Assembly (NCBI RefSeq): GCF_030411995.1
Contig: NZ_JASNRC010000008.1
Span: 62,001-126,000, forward strand
Direction: 5' to 3'
DNA: 64,000 nt
DNA from: Massilia sp. YIM B02769
Lineage (GTDB): Bacteria > Pseudomonadota > Gammaproteobacteria > Burkholderiales > Burkholderiaceae_D
A model generated the notes under the pieces. It did no database searches, had not been told where the DNA came from, and was given only the letters and a program-made list of their open reading frames with translations. Every line of letters begins with the position of its first letter. Within the stretch, counting starts at the first letter, position 1. A program made the translations under genes and the position numbers. Shown piece by piece: positions 26,850 to 35,359 of the stretch.

Positions 26850-28793
26850 TTAAAAATCGTAGCGCGCCGAGAGCTTCAGCTGGCGGCCGTCGCTCGGGTA
26901 GATGCCGCCGCGGCAGCTGAAGGCGTTGCTGTAGTACTGGCGGTCGGCCAGGTTCAGGCCATTCACCGCGAACTCCCAGTTGCCGACCTTTTGCGCAAAG
27001 CGGGCATCGATCGTCGTGTACGACGGAATGCGCGCGTTGCAGGTGTTGCCGAAGTCGTTGCCGTAGCGCTGGCTCGAGACGTACTGGGCGCCGATGTCGG
27101 CGGTCTGGCCGGTGCTCGGCATCCAGGCCAGGCGCGCGGTGACGACGTTCTTCGGCACCAGCACCATTTCGCGGCCGGCGTTCGGGCCGTCGGTGAACTT
27201 GGCCTTCACGTGCTGCAGCTGGCCGGTGATGCGCCAGTCGGAAGCGAACGTCAGGTGGCCTTCGACTTCGGCGCCCTGGCGGCGGGTCGGGTCGAGGTTG
27301 GTATTCGCGCCGAAGCCGTCGATGGTCGGGTCGAAGAAGATCTCGTTCGTCAGGCGGTGGCGGAACACGCGCGCGCTGATGCGGCGCGCATCGCTGCCGG
27401 CGGTCACGCCCAGTTCCAGGTCGCGCGAGGTTTGCACGTCGAGCAGGCCAAGCGAGGAACGGTAGCCGTTTTCGTCGGCGTTCGGGATGCGGTAGCTTTC
27501 GCCCGCCTTGGCATGCACGGTGATGCCGGCGATTGGATCGATGCTGCCCTCGACGCTCCAGCCGTTCTGCGACTGCTCGCCCTTTTCGGTGGCAAAGGCG
27601 CTGGCGTCTTCCTTGTCGAAGCGCTCGTGGCGCGCGCCGACGGCCAGGCGCGCGTTGTAGACGCTGGCGAAGCGCATCTCGTCGCGCAGGTAGATCGCCT
27701 TCGCATCCTGGCTCGACTCCGAACCGAAGCTGGTGCTGCGCTCCCAGCGCGTCAGGTCGACGCCGGCCACGAACTCGTTCAGCATGCCGTCGCGGCGCGA
27801 AATCTGACGCAGGCGCGGCGAGAACTGGGTCTGGCGGCTGTGGTAGGTGGACTCGGACAGGCCGCTGCCGAAGTCGTAGGCCGACTGCACTTCGCGTTCG
27901 CGGTGCGACAGTTCGGCCGCCAGTTCGACGCTGCCGATGCGGTGTTCGCCGAACAGGGTGATGCGGTCGCTGTCGAGCGAGCCGAAGTCGTTCGGGGTGT
28001 TGGTCTGGCGCGGGTTGGCGTCGAATTCCGCCTGGGTCAGCGAGCCCGGGAGGCGCCCGTGCTGGCGCGCGCTTTCCACGCGCATGCCGACGCGCGAACC
28101 GTCGACGGCCCACTGGAAGCCGCCGCTGATCGACTTCTGGCGGAAGGCGTTGTTGTCGCGGTAGTTGTCGGTGCCCTGCTTGTCGGCGGCCAGGTCGAAG
28201 GACAGCGGGCCTTCGCCGTGGCGCACGGAGGCGCGCGCGTCGTACTGGTCGAAGCGGCCGCCTTCCAGGCTAAGCGAGCCGTGGTAGCCGGCGTCGGCGC
28301 CGCGCCTGGTGATGATGTTGATGACGCCGCCGGTGGCGCCTTCGCCGTACAGCACGCTGCTGCCGCCGCGCGTGATCTCGATGCGCTCGACGGTGTCGAC
28401 CGGGATCGACGACAGGATCGGACCGGCCAGTTCGTTCTCGTTCAGGCGCACGCCGTCGACCAGGATCACCATGTTCTGGCTGCTGTTCGAGCCGAAGCCG
28501 CGCAAATCGAGGCCGAAGTCGGGCGAGCCGTCCAGGCTCTGGCGGCCGAACACGCCGCCGATCTTGCGGATCGCGGCGTTCACGTCATTGGCGCCGGCGC
28601 GGCGGATGTCGTCGGCGGTGATCACGGTGGCGCCGATCGGCGTCAAGGCCGCGTCGCTGGCGAAGCGGGCGCCGGTGACGTTGACGGTGGCAACGGCCTG
28701 CTCGGCGCTGGCGGCATTGGCGAACAGGGAAAAGGCACAGGCAAGCACGAGCGGCTTGATCGCCGGCGCGCTGGTCGGAACAGCAAAAGTCAT
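26850..28793 (-). CDS. btuB: TonB-dependent vitamin B12 receptor
   Basis: 647 residues: signal peptide, TonB-box-like ATVNVTG, plug domain (TPIGATVITADDIRRAG, LRGFGSNSSQNMVILVDGVRLNENE, RIEITRGGSSVLYGEGATGG) and a 22-strand-type beta-barrel ending in the outer-membrane signal SARYDF. Size and plug motifs fit BtuB. The gene is first in an operon with btuC, btuD and btuF and lies downstream of a cobalamin riboswitch, which makes B12 the likely substrate. ExbB/ExbD encoded at 12.3-13.4 kb could energise it. Confidence 0.92.
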   Translation of the reverse strand: MTFAVPTSAPAIKPLVLACAFSLFANAASAEQAVATVNVTGARFASDAALTPIGATVITADDIRRAGANDVNAAIRKIGGVFGRQSLDGSPDFGLDLRGFGSNSSQNMVILVDGVRLNENELAGPILSSIPVDTVERIEITRGGSSVLYGEGATGGVINIITRRGADAGYHGSLSLEGGRFDQYDARASVRHGEGPLSFDLAADKQGTDNYRDNNAFRQKSISGGFQWAVDGSRVGMRVESARQHGRLPGSLTQAEFDANPRQTNTPNDFGSLDSDRITLFGEHRIGSVELAAELSHREREVQSAYDFGSGLSESTYHSRQTQFSPRLRQISRRDGMLNEFVAGVDLTRWERSTSFGSESSQDAKAIYLRDEMRFASVYNARLAVGARHERFDKEDASAFATEKGEQSQNGWSVEGSIDPIAGITVHAKAGESYRIPNADENGYRSSLGLLDVQTSRDLELGVTAGSDARRISARVFRHRLTNEIFFDPTIDGFGANTNLDPTRRQGAEVEGHLTFASDWRITGQLQHVKAKFTDGPNAGREMVLVPKNVVTARLAWMPSTGQTADIGAQYVSSQRYGNDFGNTCNARIPSYTTIDARFAQKVGNWEFAVNGLNLADRQYYSNAFSCRGGIYPSDGRQLKLSARYDF

Positions 28794-28864
28794 GATGTTG
28801 TTATATTCGATAAGTGTGCACCCGGCCCGCGTCCCCGCAGGCCGGATTCAACGAACATTGCAGA

Positions 28865-28961
28865 GCGCCTAACAAAAGGCCCAGGGCAAAGCGCATCGTC
28901 GAAGACAGTACGCGCGTACGGCGAGACGATGCAACGCCGCCATGGGGCTTTTATTAGACGC
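28865..28961. repeat. 97-bp palindromic element, copy 2, in the btuB leader
   Basis: Same length and core as 9277-9373 but in the opposite orientation: CCATGGCGGCGTTGCA, CGTCTCGCCGTAC, GCGTACTGTCTTCGACG. The outer arms differ from copy 1 yet pair with each other (GCGTCTAATAAAAG with CTTTTGTTAGGCGC). It lies between the riboswitch and the btuB start, so any hairpin would be in the mRNA leader. Confidence 0.72.
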
Positions 28962-28975
28962 TCGCAGACGTCCAC

Positions 28976-29185
28976 CTGTTCTGGCCGGTATCCGGGCTGG
29001 CAAGTCGAACCGCCTCACCTTCCTGTGCGTCGTCGCACAGTGGTATTCGAGGCGGCCTGTCGCCGGGGCGACGCTTGTTGACCGTTGCGGGGGCAGCACA
29101 CCTGGGCCGTGCGCCGGAGGCGCAGCTGGCATCGTGTTTCCCGTTTAACTGCGCACGCCGATTGCGCGCGCGGGCACCAGAACGG
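28976..29185 (-). promoter_or_regulatory. Cobalamin (AdoCbl) riboswitch controlling btuBCDF
   Basis: On the minus strand the conserved cobalamin aptamer blocks occur in order: AACGGGAA, GCTGCCCCCGCAACGGT, the B12-box stretch ATACCACTGTG, a GGAAGGTGAGGCG segment and AGCCCGGATACCGGCC. The aptamer ends about 180 bp before btuB. Binding of adenosylcobalamin normally shuts off the downstream genes. Boundaries are approximate. Confidence 0.9.
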
Positions 29186-29251
29186 GGCGGATTATATAAC
29201 GGGCAAGGGCTTTCGTTCATGGCCGTGGGCCGCGGGGGTGCATGATCGGAA

Positions 29252-29324
29252 CACGGTGGGTTCGAGAACCCACCCTGTAACGGCGCGGTCTTGTAGGGCG
29301 GGGTCTCGAACCCGCCACCACGCG
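29252..29324. repeat. REP-like doublet, GGGTTC subtype, GTAG ends inward
   Basis: Two palindromes lie 13 bp apart: GGTGGGTTC-GAG-AACCCACC (29252-29279) and GGCGGGGTCTCGAACCCGCC (29293-29324). Unlike the GGGCAC pairs, their GTAGGG ends face each other. It lies between the riboswitch and the dioxygenase gene. Confidence 0.65.
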
Positions 29325-29378
29325 ACATTTCCGAATCGGCTACCATCAAACTCTGTCGCCACATGAAGGAGCCCCGCC

Positions 29379-30188
29379 ATGACCACCCGCCTGCCCACCT
29401 ATTTCGTCTCCCACGGCGGCGGCCCCTGGCCCTGGCTGAAGAAGGAATTCGGCAGCGCCTACGACCAGCTCGAAGCCTCGCTGGTCGCCATCCCGCGCCA
29501 GCTGACGCTGCGCCCGAAGGCGGTGCTGGTCGTGACCAGCCACTGGGAAGCGCCGCGCTTCATGGTGTCGTCATCGCCGGCGCCCGGCATGATCTACGAC
29601 TACGGCGGCTTCCCGCCGCACACCTACCAGGTGCGCTACCCCGCCCCGGGCGACCCGCAACTGGCGGCGCGCGTTGCGGGCCTGCTGAACGAGGCCGGCC
29701 ACCCTGCCGCGCTGGACGCCGAACGCGGTTTCGACCACGGCACCTTCTCGATGCTGTATCCGGTGTATCCCGAGGCCGACATGCCGGTGGTGCAGCTGTC
29801 GCTGCGGCGCGACCTCGATCCGCTGGCGCACATCGAGGCGGGGCGGGCGCTGGCGCCACTGCGCGGCGAGGGGGTGCTGATCATCGGCAGCGGGCTGTCG
29901 TTTCACAATTTGCGCCAGTTCGGGGCCAGCGGGCGCGAGGCGTCGCACGGGTTCGATGGGTGGCTGAACCGGGTCTTGCTGGGATTGGCGCCGGGGGAGC
30001 GGACGGCGGCGCTGCTGCGCTGGGAGGAGGCGCCGTCAGCCAGGGCGGCGCATCCGAGGGAGGAGCATTTGCTGCCGCTGATGGTGGCGCTGGGGGCGGC
30101 GCAGCAGGAACGGGCCGAGAACGTGTATCACGAGGATGCGTTCTTTGGGAGTCTGGCGGTGTCGAGTTTCAGGTTTGGGGAGGTGTGA
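29379..30188 (+). CDS. Class III extradiol ring-cleavage dioxygenase, DODA type
   Basis: 269 residues, YgiD/4,5-DOPA dioxygenase-like. Candidate metal and catalytic histidines are in FVSHGGGP, VTSHWEAPR, GFDHGTFS, SFHNLRQF and HPREEHLLPL, all family positions. The ATG at 29379 follows GAAGGAG. The natural substrate is unknown. It stands alone, with repeats on both sides, and its last 250 bp are unusually rich in GGG runs. Confidence 0.9.
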   Translation: MTTRLPTYFVSHGGGPWPWLKKEFGSAYDQLEASLVAIPRQLTLRPKAVLVVTSHWEAPRFMVSSSPAPGMIYDYGGFPPHTYQVRYPAPGDPQLAARVAGLLNEAGHPAALDAERGFDHGTFSMLYPVYPEADMPVVQLSLRRDLDPLAHIEAGRALAPLRGEGVLIIGSGLSFHNLRQFGASGREASHGFDGWLNRVLLGLAPGERTAALLRWEEAPSARAAHPREEHLLPLMVALGAAQQERAENVYHEDAFFGSLAVSSFRFGEV

Positions 30189-30263
30189 TAGGCTGATCAC
30201 TTAGAGACGGCGGCGGTAGGCGTGTGGCGCGACTGCCGGACAGGCCGCAGGCGGATCATCGTT

Positions 30264-30291
30264 CCGCGTGGGCACGGGGTGCCCACCCTAC
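30264..30291. repeat. REP-like palindrome, GGGCAC subtype (single)
   Basis: CCGCGTGGGCAC-GGG-GTGCCCACCCTAC with the flank ATCATCGTT on the CGCG side, as in other copies. No inverted partner is visible within 300 bp. Confidence 0.7.
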
Positions 30292-30341
30292 GTTGAAGCC
30301 AACGATGAACAGTAATGCCGGCTGATAGCCGGCGTCCGCCA

Positions 30342-31289
30342 TTACGTGCCGCGCTTGCCGCGGGCGGCTTCTTCGGCCTTGGCGGCGGCTTTTTCGGCGG
30401 CGATGCGCGCTTTTTCGGCCATGGCGATGTCGTGGGCGGCAATGCGGGCGGCGCGGGTTTCCGGGGTTTCCAGGCTGATGCGGCCCAGGGCGCCGCTGCG
30501 GTAGTCGTGCAGCAGCACGTGGGCCGCCTTTTCGACGTCGAACTCGCCGCCGCGCACGCGGAAGCCACGGCGCGCCGCGACGTTCTCGACCACGGCGATG
30601 CCGTCCATGCCCTCGGTCTTGAAGCCGTAGCGGGCAGTCAGCAGCTGCGGGTAGCGTTCCAGCAGCAGGTCGCCCAGGAAGAAGGCGACTTCTTCCTCGA
30701 TCAGGGCGTTGGTGCCGATCGCGTGGCTGGCGGCCAGCATCATGCCGTCGCTGTCCATCTCGATCTTCGGCCACATCAGGCCGGGCGTATCGACCAGCAC
30801 CGTGTGCTTGTCGAGATACAGCTTTTGCTGGGTCTTGGTCACGGCCGGCTCGTCGCCGACCTTCGCCACGCGCTTTTTCAGCAGCGCGTTCATCAGCGTC
30901 GATTTCCCAACGTTAGGAATCCCCATGATCATGATGCGCAGCGGCTTGGTCGGCACGCCGCGGTGCGGCGCCAGGGACAACGCCAGTTGCGGGATGCGCG
31001 CCACGTCGAGCGGCTTCTTGGTCGTCATCGGGTAGGCGGTCACACCATCCTGGGCGTCGTAGAAGGCTTTCCAGGCGGCGGTTGCCACCGGGTCGGCCAG
31101 GTCGATCTTGTTCAGGATCTTCAGGACGGGGCGCTGGCGGAACTTGCGCATCTTGTCGACCAGCGGGTTGCAGCTCGCTTCGGGCAGGCGTGCGTCGAGC
31201 ACCTCGATCACGAGATCGATGTTTTCCATCTGCTCCTCCGCCTGCTTCTTGGCGGAGTTCATGTGGCCCGGGAACCATTGTATCGACAT
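30342..31289 (-). CDS. rbgA: Ribosome biogenesis GTPase (RbgA/YlqF family)
   Basis: 315 residues with a circularly permuted GTPase domain: G4 LNKIDLAD (about 58-65) comes before G1 GIPNVGKST (about 123-131) and G3 DTPGLMWP. It starts with MSIQWFPGHMNSAKKQ, the family's N-terminal signature. These GTPases help assemble the large ribosomal subunit. The C-terminus is Lys/Ala/Glu-rich and probably helical (KARIAAEKAAAKAEEAA). Confidence 0.92.
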   Translation of the reverse strand: MSIQWFPGHMNSAKKQAEEQMENIDLVIEVLDARLPEASCNPLVDKMRKFRQRPVLKILNKIDLADPVATAAWKAFYDAQDGVTAYPMTTKKPLDVARIPQLALSLAPHRGVPTKPLRIMIMGIPNVGKSTLMNALLKKRVAKVGDEPAVTKTQQKLYLDKHTVLVDTPGLMWPKIEMDSDGMMLAASHAIGTNALIEEEVAFFLGDLLLERYPQLLTARYGFKTEGMDGIAVVENVAARRGFRVRGGEFDVEKAAHVLLHDYRSGALGRISLETPETRAARIAAHDIAMAEKARIAAEKAAAKAEEAARGKRGT

Positions 31290-31485
31290 GCTGTGCTTTC
31301 CAATTCTTTCTGACGAGGCGGTATTCTACGCGGCTTACCCCTGTGGCGTCGCCTCCCGCATGTCGCCAGGTGTCGGAATGTTTCCACAAGGAATTAAATT
31401 GGCTTGATCTGTTGCAATAGGGACGCACCGCCGCCCCGGCACCATGACGAGACCGGCCGCCTGTGGCCGGGTCGAGGAGAACATC

Positions 31486-31725
31486 ATGGGGATCGGTCGC
31501 AACGTGGAAGTGTGGATTTTCGGGGCATTCCTGGTACTGGGCCTGGTGGCCTGCCTCGGCGGCCCGGCCGAACGCGCGGCGCCCGCGCCGCTGGCGAATG
31601 CGGCGGTCGAAGGCGAGATGGCGCTGCCGATCGATCCGCGCCAGCCGATGTACACGGTGTATGTGGTGGGCAAGCGGCCCAGCGCCGCCGAGAAACAGCG
31701 GATGAGCAAAGACAGCGCCGGGTAG
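31486..31725 (+). CDS. Small hydrophobic N-terminus protein, possible lipoprotein
   Basis: 79 residues from the ATG at 31486, which has GAGGAG nearby. The N-terminus (NVEVWIFGAFLVLGLVAC) is one hydrophobic helix ending in LVAC, which fits a lipobox but lacks a strongly basic start, so it may instead be a membrane anchor. A short polar tail ends in the motif PMYTVYVVGKRPSAAE. I do not recognise it. Confidence 0.6.
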   Translation: MGIGRNVEVWIFGAFLVLGLVACLGGPAERAAPAPLANAAVEGEMALPIDPRQPMYTVYVVGKRPSAAEKQRMSKDSAG

Positions 31726-31741
31726 ACTACTGCAGTAACCC

Positions 31742-31936
31742 GTACGGTGGGCACTCCGTGCCCACGCGGTTACGTGCTCGTCCGCAGTCGGCTGCGGACG
31801 AGCATCGCTCGATACGCGTACAGCATGGAAGAGCTAGCGATGTGCTCCCGATACGCCGGCACCGTTCGCGCGTTTCGATTGCTTCCTTTGCAAACACAGC
31901 GCCAGCTTCCGCGTGGGCACGGCGTGCCCACCGTAC
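31742..31936. repeat. REPIN-like inverted pair, GGGCAC subtype
   Basis: Left palindrome 31742-31769 (GTACGGTGGGCAC...GTGCCCACGCGG), right palindrome 31909-31936 in inverse. Both outer ends carry GTACGG instead of GTAGGG, another case of the two ends matching each other. It fills the gap before the hydrolase-like gene. Confidence 0.78.
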
Positions 31937-31969
31937 GGTCGAGACCGCCGGCTGTGTTACCCGCCGCGA

Positions 31970-32863
31970 TCAGCGCGACAAATTCTCCATATCCCGCCGC
32001 AGCACCGACGTGATCCCACCCCAGTTGCGGTCCGTGTAGTGCCCGTAATCCTCCCCATCGTCACGGAACACCACCGAGTGGTAGGCCCACTTCGCCCGCC
32101 CGCCCTGGTTGTTGCCCGCCCCTAGCGTGAGGTCGTTGCAGAACCAGTCGCCCGGATTGCACAGCGAGGTCCCCGAACTGCCCGCCGCCCCGCCCGAGCT
32201 GTGGTAGGCCACCACCTCGTCGTCCTGCCCCGGCAGCACGAACGAGTACAAGGTGCCGCGCGCGCCCGCGTACATGTAGAACCAGATGTTGCGCGTGTCG
32301 TTGTGGTTGTAGAGGGCGCGTGCGGTGGCCACCTTGTGCTGCTGGGCCAGCGGTTCGCCCGTGGCCCAGGCGCCGATGTCGGCCAGCTCGCTGCCGCCGG
32401 CGGAACCGGCCGCCGCCCGCACCCAGCGGATGTTCCAGCCGGTCTGGGACCCGCCGCTGCCGGTGCACACCCCTGCCCCGTTGGCCTGGGCATTCGTCAC
32501 CGGCCGCGCCGAGCCGCCGTAGTTGGCCAGGGTGTAGCCGATCAGCATGTCGCCGGCGCTGTGCACGGCGACCGTGCACCAGTTCTGGCCGGTGCAGAAG
32601 CAGTCCAGCGCATTGCGCACGTAGCCGCTTTGCGAGGCGATGCCGCTCCTGCCGTCCCAGTTGACCGACTTCTTGTTGACGCCGGCCGGCGTGGCGTTCG
32701 GCCCGAAATAGGCGAAATCATTGTAGTTGCCGATCACCCCGCCGCCGGTGCGGCCGTGGATCCACAGGGTGTAGTTGGTGGCGCTGGCCACGCCGGCGGC
32801 AAGCATGCCGGGCAGGCACAGCGCCAGTGCGCGTCGTGCTGAAATGCGTACAGGACGTCCCAT
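31970..32863 (-). CDS. Secreted hydrolase-like protein, paralogue A
   Basis: 297 residues from the ATG at 32863 (GGAGGA upstream). A signal peptide precedes NYTLWIHGRTGGG. Features suggest an alpha/beta-hydrolase fold: a WIHG oxyanion-type turn at the first strand, a nucleophile-elbow-like AVHSAGDMLIGY, and a late conserved His in AYHS. Six cysteines (DCFC, NWC, GVC, SLC, WFC) are shared with paralogue B at 34268, suggesting disulphides. By eye the two are about two-thirds identical. No named family is recognised; lipase or esterase activity is a guess. Confidence 0.72.
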   Translation of the reverse strand: MGRPVRISARRALALCLPGMLAAGVASATNYTLWIHGRTGGGVIGNYNDFAYFGPNATPAGVNKKSVNWDGRSGIASQSGYVRNALDCFCTGQNWCTVAVHSAGDMLIGYTLANYGGSARPVTNAQANGAGVCTGSGGSQTGWNIRWVRAAAGSAGGSELADIGAWATGEPLAQQHKVATARALYNHNDTRNIWFYMYAGARGTLYSFVLPGQDDEVVAYHSSGGAAGSSGTSLCNPGDWFCNDLTLGAGNNQGGRAKWAYHSVVFRDDGEDYGHYTDRNWGGITSVLRRDMENLSR

Positions 32864-32959
32864 GTCTTCCTCCGTTGTTGTAACGGTCATCTAAGGACAT
32901 GCGGCGCGGTGCGTCAATCGCGCGCAGGGTGGGCGTCGTGGGAAGGATACCGAACAGCA

Positions 32960-32995
32960 GGAAGAAAATGGTGGCGGCATCGAAACGCCGCCACC
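32960..32995 (-). terminator. Intrinsic terminator after the membrane-anchored protein gene
   Basis: On the minus strand GGTGGCGGC-GTTTCGAT-GCCGCCACC is followed by ATTTTCTTCC, just beyond the stop at 33001. It separates paralogue A's transcript from the two genes upstream. Confidence 0.75.
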
Positions 32996-33000
32996 GTGGA

Positions 33001-34278
33001 TCACCGGCCTGGCGTGCCGCACTCGCTCGGCGGCAAGGGCTGGGCCGGATCGAACTTCGCCAGGCTGTCGCGCGCCAGCTTGCGGTCTTTCGCAAACTCG
33101 GTCAGGTAGCGCTCGCGCTCCTCGCCGCCCGCTTCCGCGTCCGAAATGCCGTTCAGCGACTGCGTGCGGCTCTTCATCACCGGCCCTTCCAGGCGCGGCA
33201 TCAGCTCACGGTCGGGGTCGGTGTTTTCCTTCAGCAGGTAGCCGTCGACGTCGCGCAGGGTCAAGGGCAAGGCCGGCGCGCCGTCATGCATCAGCTTGCC
33301 GAACACGACCAGCTTGATGTCGTTCGGCCCCGGCCCCAGCACCTCGTTGAAGGTGGCCAGCGCGAACGGCCTTCCCTTGGCGTCGTCGACGCGTCCGGTC
33401 ACGACATACCGGCCCGGCGTGCGCACGTCGGCGCGCAGCACAAAGGCGAGCGAACCGTCGTCCACCGTTTCGCGCGGCGGCCCGGCCCATACCGCAGGCA
33501 GCTTCGGCGAATAAATGACGTCGAAGATCAGCGCCCCGTTCTTGCCGCCCGCCGTGTAGCGCACTTCGGTGCGGATGGTGCCGTGGAAGCCCGCCAGCCC
33601 GGTCTGGGCCGGCGTGAGCACGGCGGCATGGGCGCCGTCGCCGGCCACCGGATCGGCGCCGCCGCCATCGTCGGCAAAGGCCAGCGCCACCTGGGTGGTC
33701 GGGCGCGCGCCGGTCGACATGATGCCGGCCGCCACCGCGCGCGTGACCACCAGCGGCACCAGGCTGCCGTCGGGCGCCACCGCGCGCAGCGAAAAGGCGA
33801 CCGATTCGTTGGCCGCCATGTAGACGCGCGACTGCGAGGTTTGCAGCAGGATGTTCGGGTCGCTGCTACGGTCGCCGGTGCGCATCGGGTTCATTTCGGT
33901 GACCGGCTGGTTCGGATAGGCCTGGTCGGGATTCTGCGACATCGGGCGCGAACCGGCCGGATACTTGCTGCCTTCGAGGTAGCTGCAATAGGTGTGGTCG
34001 GTCAGCTGTACGTGCTCGATCAATTGCTGGCGGCGCTCGGCGCGTTCGGCTGGAGACAGTTCCGCCGGCTGGCCGTCGACCTGGCCGAAGAACTGCGGCC
34101 CCTGCGGTGAGGGAGAAGCCGGCGCAGCTGCGACGGGCGCCGCCGTCTCGCCCGATCCGCGCAGGGCAAGCCAGGCGACCGCCGCCACCAGCACGGCCAG
34201 CAGCGCCAGCGGCAGCCAGCGGCGCAGGAAGGATTCCCCGCCGCCGGCTGGACGACCGCTTGGACGATCAGAGGGCAC
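33001..34278 (-). CDS. Membrane-anchored periplasmic protein between the hydrolase paralogues
   Basis: 425 residues. A short basic N-terminus precedes one TM helix (LPLALLAVLVAAVAWLAL), a Pro/Ala linker and a long soluble domain with beta-sandwich character (RYVVTGRVDDAKGRPFALATF, KLVVFGKLMHDG, LRDVDGYLLKEN). It reads from a GTG that overlaps the end of paralogue B by 11 bp, so the two are coupled. An N-in single anchor with a periplasmic body recalls lipase chaperones in architecture, but I see no Lif sequence motif. Function unknown. Confidence 0.7.
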   Translation of the reverse strand: MPSDRPSGRPAGGGESFLRRWLPLALLAVLVAAVAWLALRGSGETAAPVAAAPASPSPQGPQFFGQVDGQPAELSPAERAERRQQLIEHVQLTDHTYCSYLEGSKYPAGSRPMSQNPDQAYPNQPVTEMNPMRTGDRSSDPNILLQTSQSRVYMAANESVAFSLRAVAPDGSLVPLVVTRAVAAGIMSTGARPTTQVALAFADDGGGADPVAGDGAHAAVLTPAQTGLAGFHGTIRTEVRYTAGGKNGALIFDVIYSPKLPAVWAGPPRETVDDGSLAFVLRADVRTPGRYVVTGRVDDAKGRPFALATFNEVLGPGPNDIKLVVFGKLMHDGAPALPLTLRDVDGYLLKENTDPDRELMPRLEGPVMKSRTQSLNGISDAEAGGEERERYLTEFAKDRKLARDSLAKFDPAQPLPPSECGTPGR

Positions 34279-35146
34279 TGTTCACCACGGCATTGCGCAC
34301 GACACCGACGATGCCGCCCCAGTTGCCGTTCGCGTAGTGGTTATAGGCCTCGGCGTCGTCGCGGAAGCTGACCGAGTGGTAGCTCCACTTGGCCGAGCCG
34401 CCCTCGTTGGCCGCCGTGCCCAGGGTCAGGTCGTTGCACAGCCAGTCGCTCGGATTGCAGTAGGAGCCGCCCGAGGCGCCGGCCACGCCGCCGGTACTGT
34501 GGTAGGCCACGGCTTCGTCGTCCTGGCCCGGCAGGATGCCGGAATAGGCCGTGCCCTTGGCGCCGGCATACATGTAGAACCAGATGTTGCGCGTGGTGTT
34601 GTGGTTGTACATGGCGCGCGCGGTGGTGGTCTTCAGGTCCTTGACCAGGTCTTCCGACACGGCCCAGGAGCCGACGTCGGACAGCTCGGAGCCGCCGCCC
34701 GCGCCCGATGCCGCGCGCACCCACTTGATGTTCCAGCCGGTTTGCGAGCTGCCGTCGGTGTTGCCGCAGACGCCGGACGCGTTCGCCGTGGCGTTCTTCT
34801 TCACGCGCGCCGAGCCGCCGTAGTTGGCCAGGGTGTAGCCGAGGATCAGGTCGCCGGCGCTGTGGGTGGCGATGTAGCACCAGTTGCCGCCGGTGCAGAA
34901 GCAGTCGAGCGCGTCGCGGATCTTGCCGCTCTGCGAAGCGATGCTGCTGCGGCCGTCCCAGTTGACCGACTTCTTGTTGACGCCGGCGGCCGTGGTGCCG
35001 GGTCCCCAGTAGGTGAAGCTGTTGTAGTTGCCGATCGCCCCGCCGCCGGTGCGCCCGTTGATCCACAGCGTGTAGTTCGCCGCTGCCGCGAAGCCGGACG
35101 CCGCCATCAGGCACAGCGCCAGCGCCATTTGAAATGCTTTCTTCAC
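34268..35146 (-). CDS. Secreted hydrolase-like protein, paralogue B
   Basis: 292 residues from a GTG at 35146 with AGGAGGAG directly upstream. A signal peptide ends GFAAA and the mature protein starts NYTLWINGRTGGG. The nucleophile-elbow-like ATHSAGDLILGY, six conserved cysteines and the C-terminal YHSVSFRDDAEAYNHY match paralogue A. The oxyanion-type motif reads INGR where A has IHGR. It is first in a two-gene unit with the membrane-anchored protein. Confidence 0.72.
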   Translation of the reverse strand: MKKAFQMALALCLMAASGFAAAANYTLWINGRTGGGAIGNYNSFTYWGPGTTAAGVNKKSVNWDGRSSIASQSGKIRDALDCFCTGGNWCYIATHSAGDLILGYTLANYGGSARVKKNATANASGVCGNTDGSSQTGWNIKWVRAASGAGGGSELSDVGSWAVSEDLVKDLKTTTARAMYNHNTTRNIWFYMYAGAKGTAYSGILPGQDDEAVAYHSTGGVAGASGGSYCNPSDWLCNDLTLGTAANEGGSAKWSYHSVSFRDDAEAYNHYANGNWGGIVGVVRNAVVNSAL

Positions 35147-35359
35147 AATCTCCTCCTTCTTATTGGGTGGACGCCTGTGCCGGTCGCCATCGCTGCCGGC
35201 TGACGCAGGCGCAGCCGCTTGTTACGGCTGGGCTGACTGTATTCCGCGTATGTATGAGTGTCAATTGCACACGCGAAAGGACGAGAATGGTTTGCGGATG
35301 TGTGGTGTTAACGCCAGTGCAAGATGGATGCTGTGTCATTGTGGGTTTTGGCCATGACC
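35147..35359. other. Upstream region of paralogue B
   Basis: Gene-free. It holds the ribosome site of paralogue B and presumably its promoter. I see no convincing -35/-10 pair or operator. With the inverted pair at 35360-35601 it makes up the 499-bp gap before the deacetylase gene. Confidence 0.4.

Noticed and set aside
26796-29081. A 761-residue open frame on the plus strand opposite btuB
   Set aside because: Low-complexity Ala/Arg/Val/Gly composition, exactly antisense to a gene with clear TonB-receptor motifs; typical high-GC shadow frame.
33001-34278. The membrane-anchored protein as a lipase-specific foldase (Lif)
   Set aside because: Single anchor and position fit, but no Lif sequence motif is visible and the body looks beta-rich rather than helical.
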